Positions 35,131 through 43,674 of a stretch of 64,000 bases of DNA are shown in pieces. The notes beneath the pieces were generated by a model. The model saw only the letters and a program-made list of their open reading frames with translations, was not told the origin of the DNA and searched no databases. A program made the translations under genes and the position numbers. The first letter of the stretch is position 1. Each line of letters begins with the position of its first letter. The DNA comes from CAVRAZ01 sp963719135 (lineage in GTDB: Bacteria; Pseudomonadota; Gammaproteobacteria; DSM-19610): contig CAVRAZ010000005.1 of assembly GCA_963719135.1 (NCBI GenBank), forward strand, positions 62,001 through 126,000, read 5' to 3'.

Positions 35131-37316
35131 GGCGCAAGTCCCGCTGGGGCATCTGGCCCGTCATCGCCCTGTTCGGTATTCTGCTGGTGTCGCTTTCGTT
35201 GATGAGCGACGCCACTCACCACTCGGAACGCTTCGGTCAACTCTATTCCTGGCTGTTGCTGGTCAACGCCATTGGGCTGGTGATCCTGCTTGCCCTGATC
35301 GGCACCAACCTCTACTGGATGGTGAGTCAGTACCGTGCCCGCGCCCCCGGTGCATTATTGACTGCGCGGCTGGCGGTGACGTTCGTCGTGTTGGCGGTGG
35401 TCCCTGTTTCCATCGTCTACTATTTCTCGATACAGTTTCTCCAACGCGGCATCGATTCCTGGTTTAACGTGCAAATCGAATCGGCGCTCAACGATGCACT
35501 CGATTTGAGCCGCGGCGCGCTGGACGTGCGGCTTGCCGACCTGCTTGATCTGACGCAAAAGATATCCGACGAACTGGACCAGACCACTGCGGCGATCATG
35601 CCGATCGCGCTTTACGACCTGCGCGTGCGCAGCAGCGCTATCGAATTAACGGTGTTTTCCAGTGACGGCCGCATCATTGCGTCTAGCAGTCAGGACAGCG
35701 GGCACATCGTGCCCACGCGGCCGACCAAGGAGGTGCAACTGTCGCTTTCGCAGGGGCGCCCCTATGTGGCGTTGGACCCGCTCGGGGACCGCGGGCTCTA
35801 TGTGCGCGCGGTCGTACCGGTTCTTACCAATATAGCGGGTGCCAACCAGTACACACTCCAGGCGCTGTACGAAGTACCCGGGCGGATCAGCGAACTGGCG
35901 GACAATGTTCAGTTGCAGATCACCCGCTACAAGGAATTGTCGTTTCTGCGCAGACCCCTGAAATACAGCTACATCCTCACGCTGTCCCTGGTCCTGGTGT
36001 TGAGTCTGCTGTCCGCCGTCTGGGCGGCATTCTTTTCGGCGCGCCGGCTGGTGGCGCCGATCGGTGTGCTGGCCGACGGCACGCGGGCGGTGGCCGAGGG
36101 CGACTACAGCAAGCGTCTTCGGGTCGACACCGAGGATGAACTGGGCTTCCTGGTCAGGTCCTTTAACGAAATGACCCGGCGCCTGGCGCAGGCGCGCGAC
36201 GAGGCCAGGCGTAGTCAGTTCGAGGTCGAGGGCCAGCGTGCGCGCCTGGAGACTGTGCTCGGCAGTCTGTCATCGGGCGTGCTGTCGATCGGCGCGGACA
36301 GGGTACTGAACACGGCCAACGGCGCGGCGACCGATATCCTGGGACTGGATGTTTGCGCCTATATTGGCAAGCCGCTCGCCGACCTGGCGTCGGGCAACCC
36401 GTTCCTGGAGCCCCTCACCGAAGCGATCGCCGAGCACAAATCGGCGGGCCTGGAACAATGGACGACGCAGGTCGTATTTTCCGGGAATCGGGGGCGGCGG
36501 GTGCTGATGTGCCGCGGCGCCTTGCTGCCGGTCGGCGACGAGGACGGATTGCGTGGCCAGGTCGTGGTGTTCGACGATGTGACCGATCTGATCAAGGCGC
36601 AGCGCGACGCCGCCTGGGGCGAAATCGCACGCAGACTGGCGCATGAGATCAAGAATCCGTTAACGCCCATCCAACTGTCGGCCGAACGGTTGCGGCGCAA
36701 GTATCTGAACATGATGAGCAAGGAGGAAGCCGACATCCTGGACCGTGCCACCCATACCATCGTCCAGCAGGTCGAGTCGCTCAAGGAGATGGTCAACGCA
36801 TTCAGCGACTATGCCCGGGCGCCGACGCTCGATTTGCAGCCGCTCCTGCTGCACGACTTGCTACAGGAGGTGCTGGACCTGTATAAAAGCGGCGATAACA
36901 GGATAACGATGCGACTGGCCCAGCCGGCCCCGCTGGTGCAGGCGGATGCAGGCCGCCTCCGCCAGCTGCTTCACAACCTGATCAAGAACGCACTGGAATC
37001 GGTGCAGAATGTCGAAGAAGCCCGGCTCCTGGTCGAGACCCGGTGGGTGACCCAAGACGGTCGGCGTTATATCGAGTTGTGCTTCGAGGACAACGGGGGC
37101 GGATTTGCGCAGGAGGTGCTCGACCGCCTGTTCGAGCCGTATGTGACGACCAAGGCGCGCGGCACGGGGCTGGGACTCGCCATCGTGAAAAAAATCGTCG
37201 AGGAGCACAATTCCGAGATTCGTGCATTCAATACCGAAGCCGGGCATGCGAGAATCGAAATCCGGCTGGCCGGCGAGCCGGCGGATCGACCGAGGCGGCC
37301 CGGCCGTGCTTTATGA
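35112..37316 (+). CDS. NtrY-like membrane sensor histidine kinase
   Basis: A 734-residue sensor kinase. Chosen start is GTG 35112, nine bases after GGAGGG; it lies inside the DUF4390 gene by 19 bp. Three N-terminal TM helices (about residues 15-110) precede a periplasmic region, a further TM helix near 295-320, HAMP, PAS and the kinase core. The phosphoacceptor is in RRLAHEIKNPLTPIQLSAE, the N box in LLHNLIKNALESVQNVEE and the G boxes in FEDNGGGF and RGTGLGLAIVKKIVEEH. This is the NtrY architecture associated with nitrogen or redox response. The partner is the receiver protein encoded 60 bp downstream. Confidence 0.92.
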   Translation: MASETLRRKSRWGIWPVIALFGILLVSLSLMSDATHHSERFGQLYSWLLLVNAIGLVILLALIGTNLYWMVSQYRARAPGALLTARLAVTFVVLAVVPVSIVYYFSIQFLQRGIDSWFNVQIESALNDALDLSRGALDVRLADLLDLTQKISDELDQTTAAIMPIALYDLRVRSSAIELTVFSSDGRIIASSSQDSGHIVPTRPTKEVQLSLSQGRPYVALDPLGDRGLYVRAVVPVLTNIAGANQYTLQALYEVPGRISELADNVQLQITRYKELSFLRRPLKYSYILTLSLVLVLSLLSAVWAAFFSARRLVAPIGVLADGTRAVAEGDYSKRLRVDTEDELGFLVRSFNEMTRRLAQARDEARRSQFEVEGQRARLETVLGSLSSGVLSIGADRVLNTANGAATDILGLDVCAYIGKPLADLASGNPFLEPLTEAIAEHKSAGLEQWTTQVVFSGNRGRRVLMCRGALLPVGDEDGLRGQVVVFDDVTDLIKAQRDAAWGEIARRLAHEIKNPLTPIQLSAERLRRKYLNMMSKEEADILDRATHTIVQQVESLKEMVNAFSDYARAPTLDLQPLLLHDLLQEVLDLYKSGDNRITMRLAQPAPLVQADAGRLRQLLHNLIKNALESVQNVEEARLLVETRWVTQDGRRYIELCFEDNGGGFAQEVLDRLFEPYVTTKARGTGLGLAIVKKIVEEHNSEIRAFNTEAGHARIEIRLAGEPADRPRRPGRAL

Positions 37317-37376
37317 TGATGGTCTGTCCCTGAACCGAACAACAAACTACGATACAGAGGCGTCTGAGAGACCGAC

Positions 37377-38762
37377 ATGAGTTCCGGCCACATACTCGTG
37401 GTTGACGATGAGCCCGACATCCGCGAGCTGGTAAAGGAAATACTCGAGGACGAAGGCTACGAGGTGACCGTGGCGGAGAACGGTGAGACCGCGCGCCATG
37501 CTCGGCGCGTGCGCCGACCCGATCTGATCCTGCTCGACATCTGGATGGACGATGTCGACGGCATAACGCTGTTGCGGGAGTGGTCGGAAGGCGGGCAGCT
37601 TCCGTGTCCCGTCGTGGTCATGTCCGGCCACGGCACGGTGGAGACCGCGGTCGAGGCGACGCGCCTCGGTGCTTACGACTTCATCGAAAAGCCGATCTCG
37701 CTGGCGAAATTGCTGTTGATCGTCAAACGGGCGCTCGAGGCCGACAAGCTGCAGCAGGAGAACCTGGGCCTGCGCAAGCACGCCCTGCCGGTGTCGGAAC
37801 CGGCCGGAAAGAGCGAGGTGATGCAGGCTCTGCGCGAGCGAGCGCGCAAGATCGCGCAGCATAACACCTGGGTGCTGATCACCGGCGAACCCGGTGCGGG
37901 CAAGGAAATCGTCGCCCGCTACATTCACGGCCATAGCCCGTTGCGCGACCGGCCATTCGTGGAAGTGGCGGTCGGGTCCATGTCGCCGCAGAATTCGTCG
38001 GCCGAACTGTTCGGTGTCGAAGACGGCGATCACGTCGGCTACGGGCGGCTCGAACAGGCGAGCGGGGGCATTCTGTACCTGGGCAACATCTCGGACATGG
38101 ACCTGCAGACTCAGGCCAGGCTGCTCAGCGTGTTCCAGACCCATTCCTTCCTGCGCATGGGCGGCACCCAGCCGGTACCGGTCGAATTCCGTGTGATCGC
38201 CACCACGTCGCGCGATCTGGAGGGCGAAGTGCGCGCAGGGAGATTTCGGGAGGACTTGTTCTATCACCTGAACGTGGTGCCGCTGCACGTGCCGCCGCTC
38301 AGAGACCACAATGAAGACGTTCCGGAATTGCTCAACTACTACGTCGACCGCTTCGTCATCAAGGAGAACCTGCCGTATCGCGAGTTCAGCACCGGCGCTC
38401 AGAACCGCCTGCGGAACTATCACTGGCCCGGCAATATCCGCGAGCTGAAGAATCTGGTGCAGCGGCTGCTGATTCTCGGCTCGGGCTCGGTGATCGGTGT
38501 GGACGAAGTGGACGCGGCCGTTGGATCCGCACCGGTCCCCGCGGCCTCGCCGGCGACCCATGCGACGCCGGCGCTGCCCATGGATCTGCCGCTGCGCGAG
38601 GCGCGCGAGCAGTTCGAAAAAGTGTATCTCGAGCATCAGTTGCAGGAAGTGGGCGGGAGCGTCGGCAAGCTGGCCAAGCGGGTCGGCATGGAGCGTACCC
38701 ATCTCTATCGCAAACTGCGCAGTCTGGGCATCGAAATCAAGAAGGGCGGCGATGTCGACTGA
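37377..38762 (+). CDS. NtrX-like response regulator with degenerate AAA+ domain
   Basis: A 461-residue protein of receiver, AAA+ and Fis-type HTH build. The receiver has the acidic pair in VVDDEPD and the phosphoacceptor Asp at about 54 (LILLDIWMDD). The AAA+ domain keeps Walker A (GEPGAGKE, 170-177) but the sigma-54 contact loop GAFTGA is missing (217-223 reads DGDHVGY), and Walker B, normally ending in DE, reads GILYLGNI (231-238). The C-terminal HTH is intact (GSVGKLAKRVGMERTHLYRK). It is therefore unlikely to hydrolyse ATP or open sigma-54 promoters and may act as a simple DNA-binding regulator, as reported for GAFTGA-less NtrX proteins in alphaproteobacteria. It precedes trkA by 24 bp. 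Confidence 0.88.
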   Translation: MSSGHILVVDDEPDIRELVKEILEDEGYEVTVAENGETARHARRVRRPDLILLDIWMDDVDGITLLREWSEGGQLPCPVVVMSGHGTVETAVEATRLGAYDFIEKPISLAKLLLIVKRALEADKLQQENLGLRKHALPVSEPAGKSEVMQALRERARKIAQHNTWVLITGEPGAGKEIVARYIHGHSPLRDRPFVEVAVGSMSPQNSSAELFGVEDGDHVGYGRLEQASGGILYLGNISDMDLQTQARLLSVFQTHSFLRMGGTQPVPVEFRVIATTSRDLEGEVRAGRFREDLFYHLNVVPLHVPPLRDHNEDVPELLNYYVDRFVIKENLPYREFSTGAQNRLRNYHWPGNIRELKNLVQRLLILGSGSVIGVDEVDAAVGSAPVPAASPATHATPALPMDLPLREAREQFEKVYLEHQLQEVGGSVGKLAKRVGMERTHLYRKLRSLGIEIKKGGDVD

Positions 38763-38786
38763 GCCGGTTGCGCCGCGGCGTGTGCC

Positions 38787-40160
38787 ATGAAGATCGTCAT
38801 ACTCGGCGCGGGCCAGGTCGGCTCGTCGGTCGCCCAGAATCTGGCCAGCGAGGCCAACGACATCACGGTTGTCGACAACCAACCGAAGGTCTTGCAGGAG
38901 CTGCAGGACAGGCTCGATATCCGGACGGTCGCCGGTGTCGCCTCGCATCCGGATGTGCTGCTTCAGGCGGGCGCCGAAGATGCGGACATGATTCTCGCTG
39001 TGACCAACAGCGACGAGATCAATATGATCGCCTGCCAGGTGGCCTACACGCTGTTTCACACACCGATCAAGATCGCGCGCGTGCGCGCGCGTGAATATCA
39101 CAAGTACAGCAAGCTGTTCAGCCAGGAAGCCCTGCCGATCGATGTTCTCATCAGCCCGGAACAACTGGTCACCGACTATATCCAGCGGTTGATCGAGCAC
39201 CCGGGCGCCCTCCAGGTGCTGGAATTCGCGGGCGGTCGCATCCAGCTCGTCGCGGTCCGCGCTGTGGAAGGCGGGCCCTTGGTAGGGCACGAATTGCGCG
39301 ACCTGCATGAGCATATGCCGGGCGTCGAGGCGCGGATCGCCGCCATCTTCCGATCGGGCAAAGCGATTCTGCCCGAGGGCAACACCCTCATTCAGGCCGA
39401 TGACGAAGTGTTCTTCCTGGCTGCGCCCAAGCATATTCGCGCTGTAACCGGCGAATTGCGCAAACTGGACAAGCCGGTCAAGCGGGTCATGATCGCCGGC
39501 GGCGGCAACATCGGGCTGCGCCTGGCGCAGGCGATCGAGGGTCGCTACCAGGTCAAACTCATCGAGCGTAACCCGGAAATCGCCCAGCGCCTGTCCGAAT
39601 GCCTGGACAAGTCGATCGTTCTGCTGGGCGACGCGGCCGACCGCGAGCTGCTGCTGGAAGAGAACATCGACGGTGCCGACGTCTTCTGCGCGCTGACCAA
39701 TGACGAGGAGGCGAACATCCTGTCTTCCATGCTGGCCAAGCGGCTGGGTGCGCGCAAGGTCATGTCCATCATCAATCGGGCGTCTTATGTCGATCTGGTG
39801 CAAAGCGAAACAATCGACATAGCCATTTCGCCGCAACAGGCGACGATCGGCAGTCTGCTTACCCATGTCAGGCGCGGAGACGTGGTGGTGGTGCATTCGC
39901 TCAGACGCGGTGCGGCTGAGGCCATCGAGGCGGTCGCGCACGGCGATGCGAGAACGTCCAAAGTTGTCGGTCGCCGCATCGACGAAATCAAATTGCCGCC
40001 GGGAACGACCATCGGCGCCGTGGTGCGCGGTGAGCAGGTCATAATCGCGCACCACGATACCGTGACCGAAACGGACGACCATGTGATCCTCTTCCTGGTG
40101 GACAAACGGTACATTCAGGACGTTGAACGTCTGTTTCAGGTCGGTGTGACTTTTTTCTGA
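38787..40160 (+). CDS. trkA: Trk potassium uptake regulator TrkA
   Basis: A 457-residue peripheral membrane protein that gates TrkH/TrkG by binding NAD(H) and ATP. Two RCK repeats are seen: GAGQVGSSVAQNLASE at the N-terminus and GGGNIGLRLAQAIEGR near residue 240, each with a TrkA_C domain (ending in ELRDLHEHMPGVEA and GRRIDEIKLPPGTTIGAVV). The def-fmt-rsmB-trkA linkage is the same as in E. coli. TrkH is not in the window. Confidence 0.97.
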   Translation: MKIVILGAGQVGSSVAQNLASEANDITVVDNQPKVLQELQDRLDIRTVAGVASHPDVLLQAGAEDADMILAVTNSDEINMIACQVAYTLFHTPIKIARVRAREYHKYSKLFSQEALPIDVLISPEQLVTDYIQRLIEHPGALQVLEFAGGRIQLVAVRAVEGGPLVGHELRDLHEHMPGVEARIAAIFRSGKAILPEGNTLIQADDEVFFLAAPKHIRAVTGELRKLDKPVKRVMIAGGGNIGLRLAQAIEGRYQVKLIERNPEIAQRLSECLDKSIVLLGDAADRELLLEENIDGADVFCALTNDEEANILSSMLAKRLGARKVMSIINRASYVDLVQSETIDIAISPQQATIGSLLTHVRRGDVVVVHSLRRGAAEAIEAVAHGDARTSKVVGRRIDEIKLPPGTTIGAVVRGEQVIIAHHDTVTETDDHVILFLVDKRYIQDVERLFQVGVTFF

Positions 40161-40181
40161 TCGCGCAGGGTTGACGCATCC

Positions 40182-40397
40182 GTGAGCGCGCGCATTGATC
40201 CATGCAATTCGGGTCCAATCGACCCCGCTCGTCCTGCGGTTGACGGCGCCGCGTGGCATCTGCCGCCGGATATTTTCACCTTTCTGGTGCTGCTCGAGCG
40301 GGCTTTCGGAGTCGATGACCGGTCTTCCGGCCAAGTGTCGCGCCGAACTGCCGGACCGGATCCGGGTTTGCGGACGACGTTGGAGCGATTGCGATGA
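40182..40397 (+). CDS. Possible small protein of unknown function
   Basis: A 71-residue frame starting at GTG 40182 whose stop overlaps the ATG of the TPR gene by four bases (ATGA). It contains one short hydrophobic run (PPDIFTFLVLLERAFG). No family is recognised. The overlap argues for translation, but codon use is not distinctive and the frame could be chance. Confidence 0.3.
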   Translation: MSARIDPCNSGPIDPARPAVDGAAWHLPPDIFTFLVLLERAFGVDDRSSGQVSRRTAGPDPGLRTTLERLR

Positions 40398-40711
40398 GCA
40401 TGGTCGAAACCTTCGAAAAGATGCTGGCTGGCGGGCAGGACAGCGCACTGTTGCGGTTCAGCCTTGGTAACGCGTGTCTGAAGGAAGGACAGATCGACAA
40501 GGCTTTGATGCATCTGGCGCGGGCGGTCGAACAAGACCCGGGCTACTCCGCTGCCTGGAAGGCCTATGGGAAGACGCTCGCCGAGGTGGGCAGGTTGCAA
40601 GAGGCGATCGAGGTTTACGGGCGCGGGATAGCGGTGGCCGAGGGAAAAGGCGATCTGCAGGCGGCCAAGGAGATGCGGGTTTTTCAAAAGCGGCTCATCA
40701 GATCAAAATGA
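40394..40711 (+). CDS. Small TPR protein
   Basis: A 105-residue helical protein with about two tetratricopeptide units, seen in LLRFSLGNACLKEGQIDKAL and AAWKAYGKTLAEVGRLQEAI. It lacks a signal peptide and is likely a cytoplasmic scaffold. Similar small TPR proteins occur after trkA or next to sulfur genes in related bacteria. The function is unknown. The 137 bp after it hold no gene but include a palindrome at 40820-40843. Confidence 0.8.
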   Translation: MSMVETFEKMLAGGQDSALLRFSLGNACLKEGQIDKALMHLARAVEQDPGYSAAWKAYGKTLAEVGRLQEAIEVYGRGIAVAEGKGDLQAAKEMRVFQKRLIRSK

Positions 40712-40819
40712 TCACCTCTTGGATCGCACATGGGTTGTTGATTCGTTACTGAGCACACAGGGCGACGGATATTCGGCTCACTGAGTGCACAAGTTCGCCA
40801 TGGTGGCTATGGGGCTCGG

Positions 40820-40843
40820 TTATTCTGAGTATGCGGAGAATAA
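40820..40843. other. Short AT-rich inverted repeat
   Basis: TTATTCT (40820-40826) and AGAATAA (40837-40843) form a perfect seven-base inverted repeat with a ten-base centre, just past the 3' end of the TtcA-like gene. It could be a weak terminator or an operator; there is no T tract on either side. Confidence 0.35.
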
Positions 40844-40848
40844 GATCG

Positions 40849-41577
40849 TCAAGATGCTCTGTCGATTGAGAGAAGTGGAGTAATAGCCGCTAGCAGGGTC
40901 TTGAAAAGACGCGGATTGGCCACTTCTTCTCTGGCCAACAGATTCTTCATATGTGCGCGCTGGGTAGGCGTGTGGAAGCAGGCCGGGCAGTTGTCGCGAA
41001 TCACCGGCAGCGCGGCGCGCTCGGCATAGTCACGCGCCTGCCGTTCCCGAACGTAGACCAGCGGACGTATCACCCGCAGGTCGCCCGCCTCGATCCGGTA
41101 GTGGGCTTTCATGGTCTTGAGCTGTCCGCCGTGAAAGGCGGACAGCAAAAAGCTCTCGGCCAGGTCATCCAGGTGCTGGGCGAGAGCCAGCACGTTATAG
41201 CGCTCGCGGCGCGCCGTCGCATACATCACTCCGCGTTTCATGCGGGCGCACCAACTGCAATAGGAATCGCCCTCCATATGACCGAGCGCGCGATCGAGAA
41301 TCGGTTCGTGCTGGCAAAACCAGGGCACGCCGAGCCCGGTCAGGTGCGGTTGCAGTGTAGACGGGTCGAATCCTTCCACCATTGGGTCGACTGTCACGGC
41401 GCCCAGCTCGAATTTCACCGGCGCGTAGCGCTGTAAATTGAACAATACCTGTAGTAGGGTCAGCGAATCCTTGCCGCCGGAGAGCCCGAGCAGGATCCGG
41501 TCGCCTTGCCGTATCATGTCGAAGTCGGCGATTGCCCGTCCGACAGGACGCATGATGGACTTGGGTGGTGTGCTCAT
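40849..41577 (-). CDS. TtcA-family tRNA 2-thiolation protein
   Basis: A 242-residue ATP pyrophosphatase-type thiolase. The PP-loop SGGKDS occurs in ILLGLSGGKDSLTLLQVLF (truncated here to the core), a cysteine pair CSWC lies in DSYCSWCARMKRG and another pair CPAC near the C-terminus. TtcA makes 2-thiocytidine at tRNA position 32 using a [4Fe-4S] cluster. The match to E. coli TtcA is moderate, so it could be a paralogue specialised in sulfur transfer. The start at 41577 (MSTPPKS) is preferred; an ATG-like extension to 41694 overlaps the divergent rhodanese gene. Its neighbours are a rhodanese and DsrE2. Confidence 0.8.
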   Translation of the reverse strand: MSTPPKSIMRPVGRAIADFDMIRQGDRILLGLSGGKDSLTLLQVLFNLQRYAPVKFELGAVTVDPMVEGFDPSTLQPHLTGLGVPWFCQHEPILDRALGHMEGDSYCSWCARMKRGVMYATARRERYNVLALAQHLDDLAESFLLSAFHGGQLKTMKAHYRIEAGDLRVIRPLVYVRERQARDYAERAALPVIRDNCPACFHTPTQRAHMKNLLAREEVANPRLFKTLLAAITPLLSIDRAS

Positions 41578-41665
41578 CAGTGATCGGTTCCGTATGCCGC
41601 TAGCATTCTGGACAAGTTTAGCGGCCGGACGCGGATTGGCGACGGCCCTCTGGAGATGGTAGGCG

Positions 41666-42088
41666 ATGGCAGCAGTCGTAACAATTTCTCCCAACGAAGC
41701 CTGGGAACTGGTTCAGACCAACCCCCGCGCGGTGCTGGTCGATGTGCGTTCTGACATGGAATTCCTGTTCGTGGGCCATCCGGTCGGTGCGATTCACATT
41801 CCTTGGATCGACTACCCCAATTGGGAAGTGAATCCGGAATTCGTCGCCGAGGTACGCAAGACCCTGCTGGGGGGGATCAGCCACGACGGCTCCAACCCGC
41901 GGGCGCCGGTCATCCTCATCTGCCGTAGCGGGAAGCGCTCGCTTGAGGCAGGTAACCTTTTGATACAAAATGGATTTACTGAAATTTACAACGTCGCTGA
42001 GGGATTTGAGGGCGAACTCGACGATCACCACCGCCGGGGCACGCTGGGCGGCTGGCGTTTCCACGACCTTCCTTGGGAGCAGTGCTGA
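41666..42088 (+). CDS. Rhodanese-domain sulfurtransferase
   Basis: A 140-residue single-domain rhodanese. The active-site loop is CRSGKRSLEAG with the persulfide-forming Cys, and the preceding strand reads APVILI. The N-terminal signature AVLVDVRSDMEFLFVGHPVGA is typical (shown in part). It carries no signal peptide, so it acts in the cytoplasm. It lies divergent from the TtcA-like gene and 202 bp before DsrE2, which suggests sulfur relay. Confidence 0.93.
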   Translation: MAAVVTISPNEAWELVQTNPRAVLVDVRSDMEFLFVGHPVGAIHIPWIDYPNWEVNPEFVAEVRKTLLGGISHDGSNPRAPVILICRSGKRSLEAGNLLIQNGFTEIYNVAEGFEGELDDHHRRGTLGGWRFHDLPWEQC

Positions 42089-42123
42089 TCTCCGTCATAT
42101 TGCCTGAAAGATCTGGCTACCGT

Positions 42124-42152
42124 TTGACCAGCGTAGGAAGCGTTTCTATAAT
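42124..42152 (+). promoter_or_regulatory. Sigma-70 promoter for dsrE2
   Basis: TTGACC (42124-42129) and TATAAT (42147-42152) are separated by exactly 17 bp, a near-consensus housekeeping promoter. A start near 42159 would give a leader of about 130 nt for the DsrE2 gene, with GAGGAG just before the ATG. It allows dsrE2 to be expressed apart from the rhodanese gene. Confidence 0.75.
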
Positions 42153-42290
42153 CGCGCGCTGTATGCCTCAAACATTGACTCCGGGCCGTCGTGCCCCGGC
42201 AAGGTACGCGGAAACATCGAGCTTCTGCAGGGCTTCCACATAGAAAGAACGCCCCCCACAGAATCAAGCGGCTAGCGAGGAGAACCGAAG

Positions 42291-42893
42291 ATGTCGACAG
42301 AAATGAACCAGGCTCAGATGGATGAGTGGCTGAGCAAGAAGTTGGACGAACTGCTGCCCGCGAAGCTGCAGAAGATTGAAGACAGCAAGACACCCTCCAT
42401 GGCGATCATCGCCACGAAAGGTACGCTGGACTGGGCCTATCCGCCCTTCATCCTCGCCTCGACCGCATCCGCGCTGGGCTGGGACACTTCCGTGTTCTTC
42501 ACGTTCTATGGACTGCTGTTGCTGATGAAAGAGATTCCCTGCGAAGTGAGCCCGCTGGGCAATCCGGCCATGCCGATGAGGATGCCGTTCGGGCCCAAGT
42601 GGTTCCAGGATTTTTCCTGGCCGATGCCGAACCTGATCATGGCCGGCATTCCCGGATTCGAAAAAGTCGCCACCAGTCTGATGAAGAAGACCTTCAAGAA
42701 CAAAGGCGTCGCGAGCATCGAGGAACTGCGCAGCCTGTGCCTGGAAGCCGATGTCAAGATGGTTGCCTGCCAGATGACCGTGGATGTGTTCGGCTTCACC
42801 CGGGACGACTTCATTCCGGAAGTGCAGGACTATGTTGGCGCCACGTATTTCCTGCCGGTGGCACAGCAATCCGACGTCTGCCTGTTCATCTAG
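42291..42893 (+). CDS. DsrE2-like sulfur carrier, membrane-associated
   Basis: A 200-residue protein of the DsrE/F/DrsH-like DsrE2 family. Family segments are MAIIATKGTLDWAYPPFILA, TVFFTFYGLLLL-like core (reads SVFFTFYGLLLLMKE) and KMVACQMTVDVFGF with the active cysteine, plus a further Cys in KEIPCEVSPLG. One or two hydrophobic helices suggest membrane association. In sulfur-oxidising bacteria DsrE2 works with rhodanese and TusA to feed sulfur into oxidation pathways; here the rhodanese is adjacent but no tusA is seen in the spacer. A strong terminator follows. Confidence 0.88.
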   Translation: MSTEMNQAQMDEWLSKKLDELLPAKLQKIEDSKTPSMAIIATKGTLDWAYPPFILASTASALGWDTSVFFTFYGLLLLMKEIPCEVSPLGNPAMPMRMPFGPKWFQDFSWPMPNLIMAGIPGFEKVATSLMKKTFKNKGVASIEELRSLCLEADVKMVACQMTVDVFGFTRDDFIPEVQDYVGATYFLPVAQQSDVCLFI

Positions 42894-42914
42894 ATAACGG
42901 AGAACTCATCGAAA

Positions 42915-42941
42915 GGCGTGCCGACGGTACGCCTTTTTTTT
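42915..42941 (+). terminator. Intrinsic terminator after dsrE2
   Basis: An eight-base stem GGCGTGCC/GGTACGCC (one G-U pair) with loop GAC is followed by eight T. It separates dsrE2 from dtd, whose ATG lies at 42948. Confidence 0.9.
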
Positions 42942-42947
42942 GTACGT

Positions 42948-43391
42948 ATGATCGCGTTGTTGCAACGGGTCAGCCATGCGCGTGTGACGGTCGCCGGCGA
43001 GGAAACCGGCCGCATCGACAGCGGGCTGTTGGCGTTGGTCGGGGTCGAGCGCGGCGACGGCTCATTACAGGCGGATCGTCTGCTCGAGCGCCTGCTTGGC
43101 TATCGGGTGTTTCCGGACGGCGAAGGTCGGATGAATCTCAGTGTGCGGGATGTCGGCGGGGGCGTGCTGCTGGTGCCGCAGTTCACGCTGGCGGCCGATA
43201 CGCGCAAGGGCATGCGCCCCAGTTTCACGACCGCCGCGCCGCCGGAAGCAGGCAAACTCTGGTTCGAATACCTGCTGGCGCAGGCGCGTGCGGTCTACGA
43301 ACCGGTGGCCTCCGGTTCTTTCGGCGCCGACATGCAAGTGAGTCTGATCAACCAGGGTCCGGTTACGTTCTGGCTGCAGGTCAGCCCTTGA
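42948..43391 (+). CDS. dtd: D-aminoacyl-tRNA deacylase
   Basis: A 147-residue Dtd that hydrolyses D-aminoacyl-tRNAs. The N-terminus MIALLQRVSHARVTV, the catalytic loop LLVPQFTLAADTRKGMRPSF and the C-terminal NQGPVTFWL are typical. The ORF could start earlier at 42918, inside the terminator, but the family starts at 42948. Its 3' end overlaps the last small gene of the cco cluster by 11 bp (convergent). Confidence 0.96.
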   Translation: MIALLQRVSHARVTVAGEETGRIDSGLLALVGVERGDGSLQADRLLERLLGYRVFPDGEGRMNLSVRDVGGGVLLVPQFTLAADTRKGMRPSFTTAAPPEAGKLWFEYLLAQARAVYEPVASGSFGADMQVSLINQGPVTFWLQVSP

Positions 43392-43674
43392 TTTGACTGC
43401 AAGGCTTCTGGAAATAGCAGGTCAGCAGGCAGGAGAACGAGGTCAGGAACCAGAACATGAAGAAGCCGATGGTGTAAGCGCCGGTGCGGGTGACCTCGGG
43501 ATAACCCAGCAGTGCGGTCAGGTCATTGGGATCGAACGCAGTGAAAAACAGGGCGGTCGCGGCACCCGCCGTGAGGAAGGACGGCCAGAGAATGGCGACG
43601 ATCCGCTGAATCATCGGTATCTGGCTCCTGCCACCCCGGTTATGTGTGTTCGCTGTCTTGGTATGGGTGTTCAT
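43381..43674 (-). CDS. Small membrane protein in the cbb3 oxidase cluster
   Basis: A 97-residue protein with two hydrophobic helices (VAILWPSFLTAGAATALFF and TIGFFMFWFLTSFSCLL). Its ATG overlaps the fixH stop by four bases and has GGGGAGGAG upstream, so it is translated with fixH; an internal ATG at 43614 also has a ribosome site. A Cys-x-x-x-x-Cys pair sits near the C-terminus (SCLLTCYF). I do not recognise a named family. Its position suggests a role in cbb3 assembly, in place of the usual ccoS or ccoI, which are absent. Confidence 0.8.
   Translation of the reverse strand: MNTHTKTANTHNRGGRSQIPMIQRIVAILWPSFLTAGAATALFFTAFDPNDLTALLGYPEVTRTGAYTIGFFMFWFLTSFSCLLTCYFQKPCSQIKG

Noticed and set aside
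37347..40448. A 1033-residue open frame on the minus strand across the NtrX-like gene and trkA.
   Set aside because: It is the mirror of two strongly supported plus-strand genes in high-GC DNA; its translation is rich in Arg, His and Gln and shows no domain.
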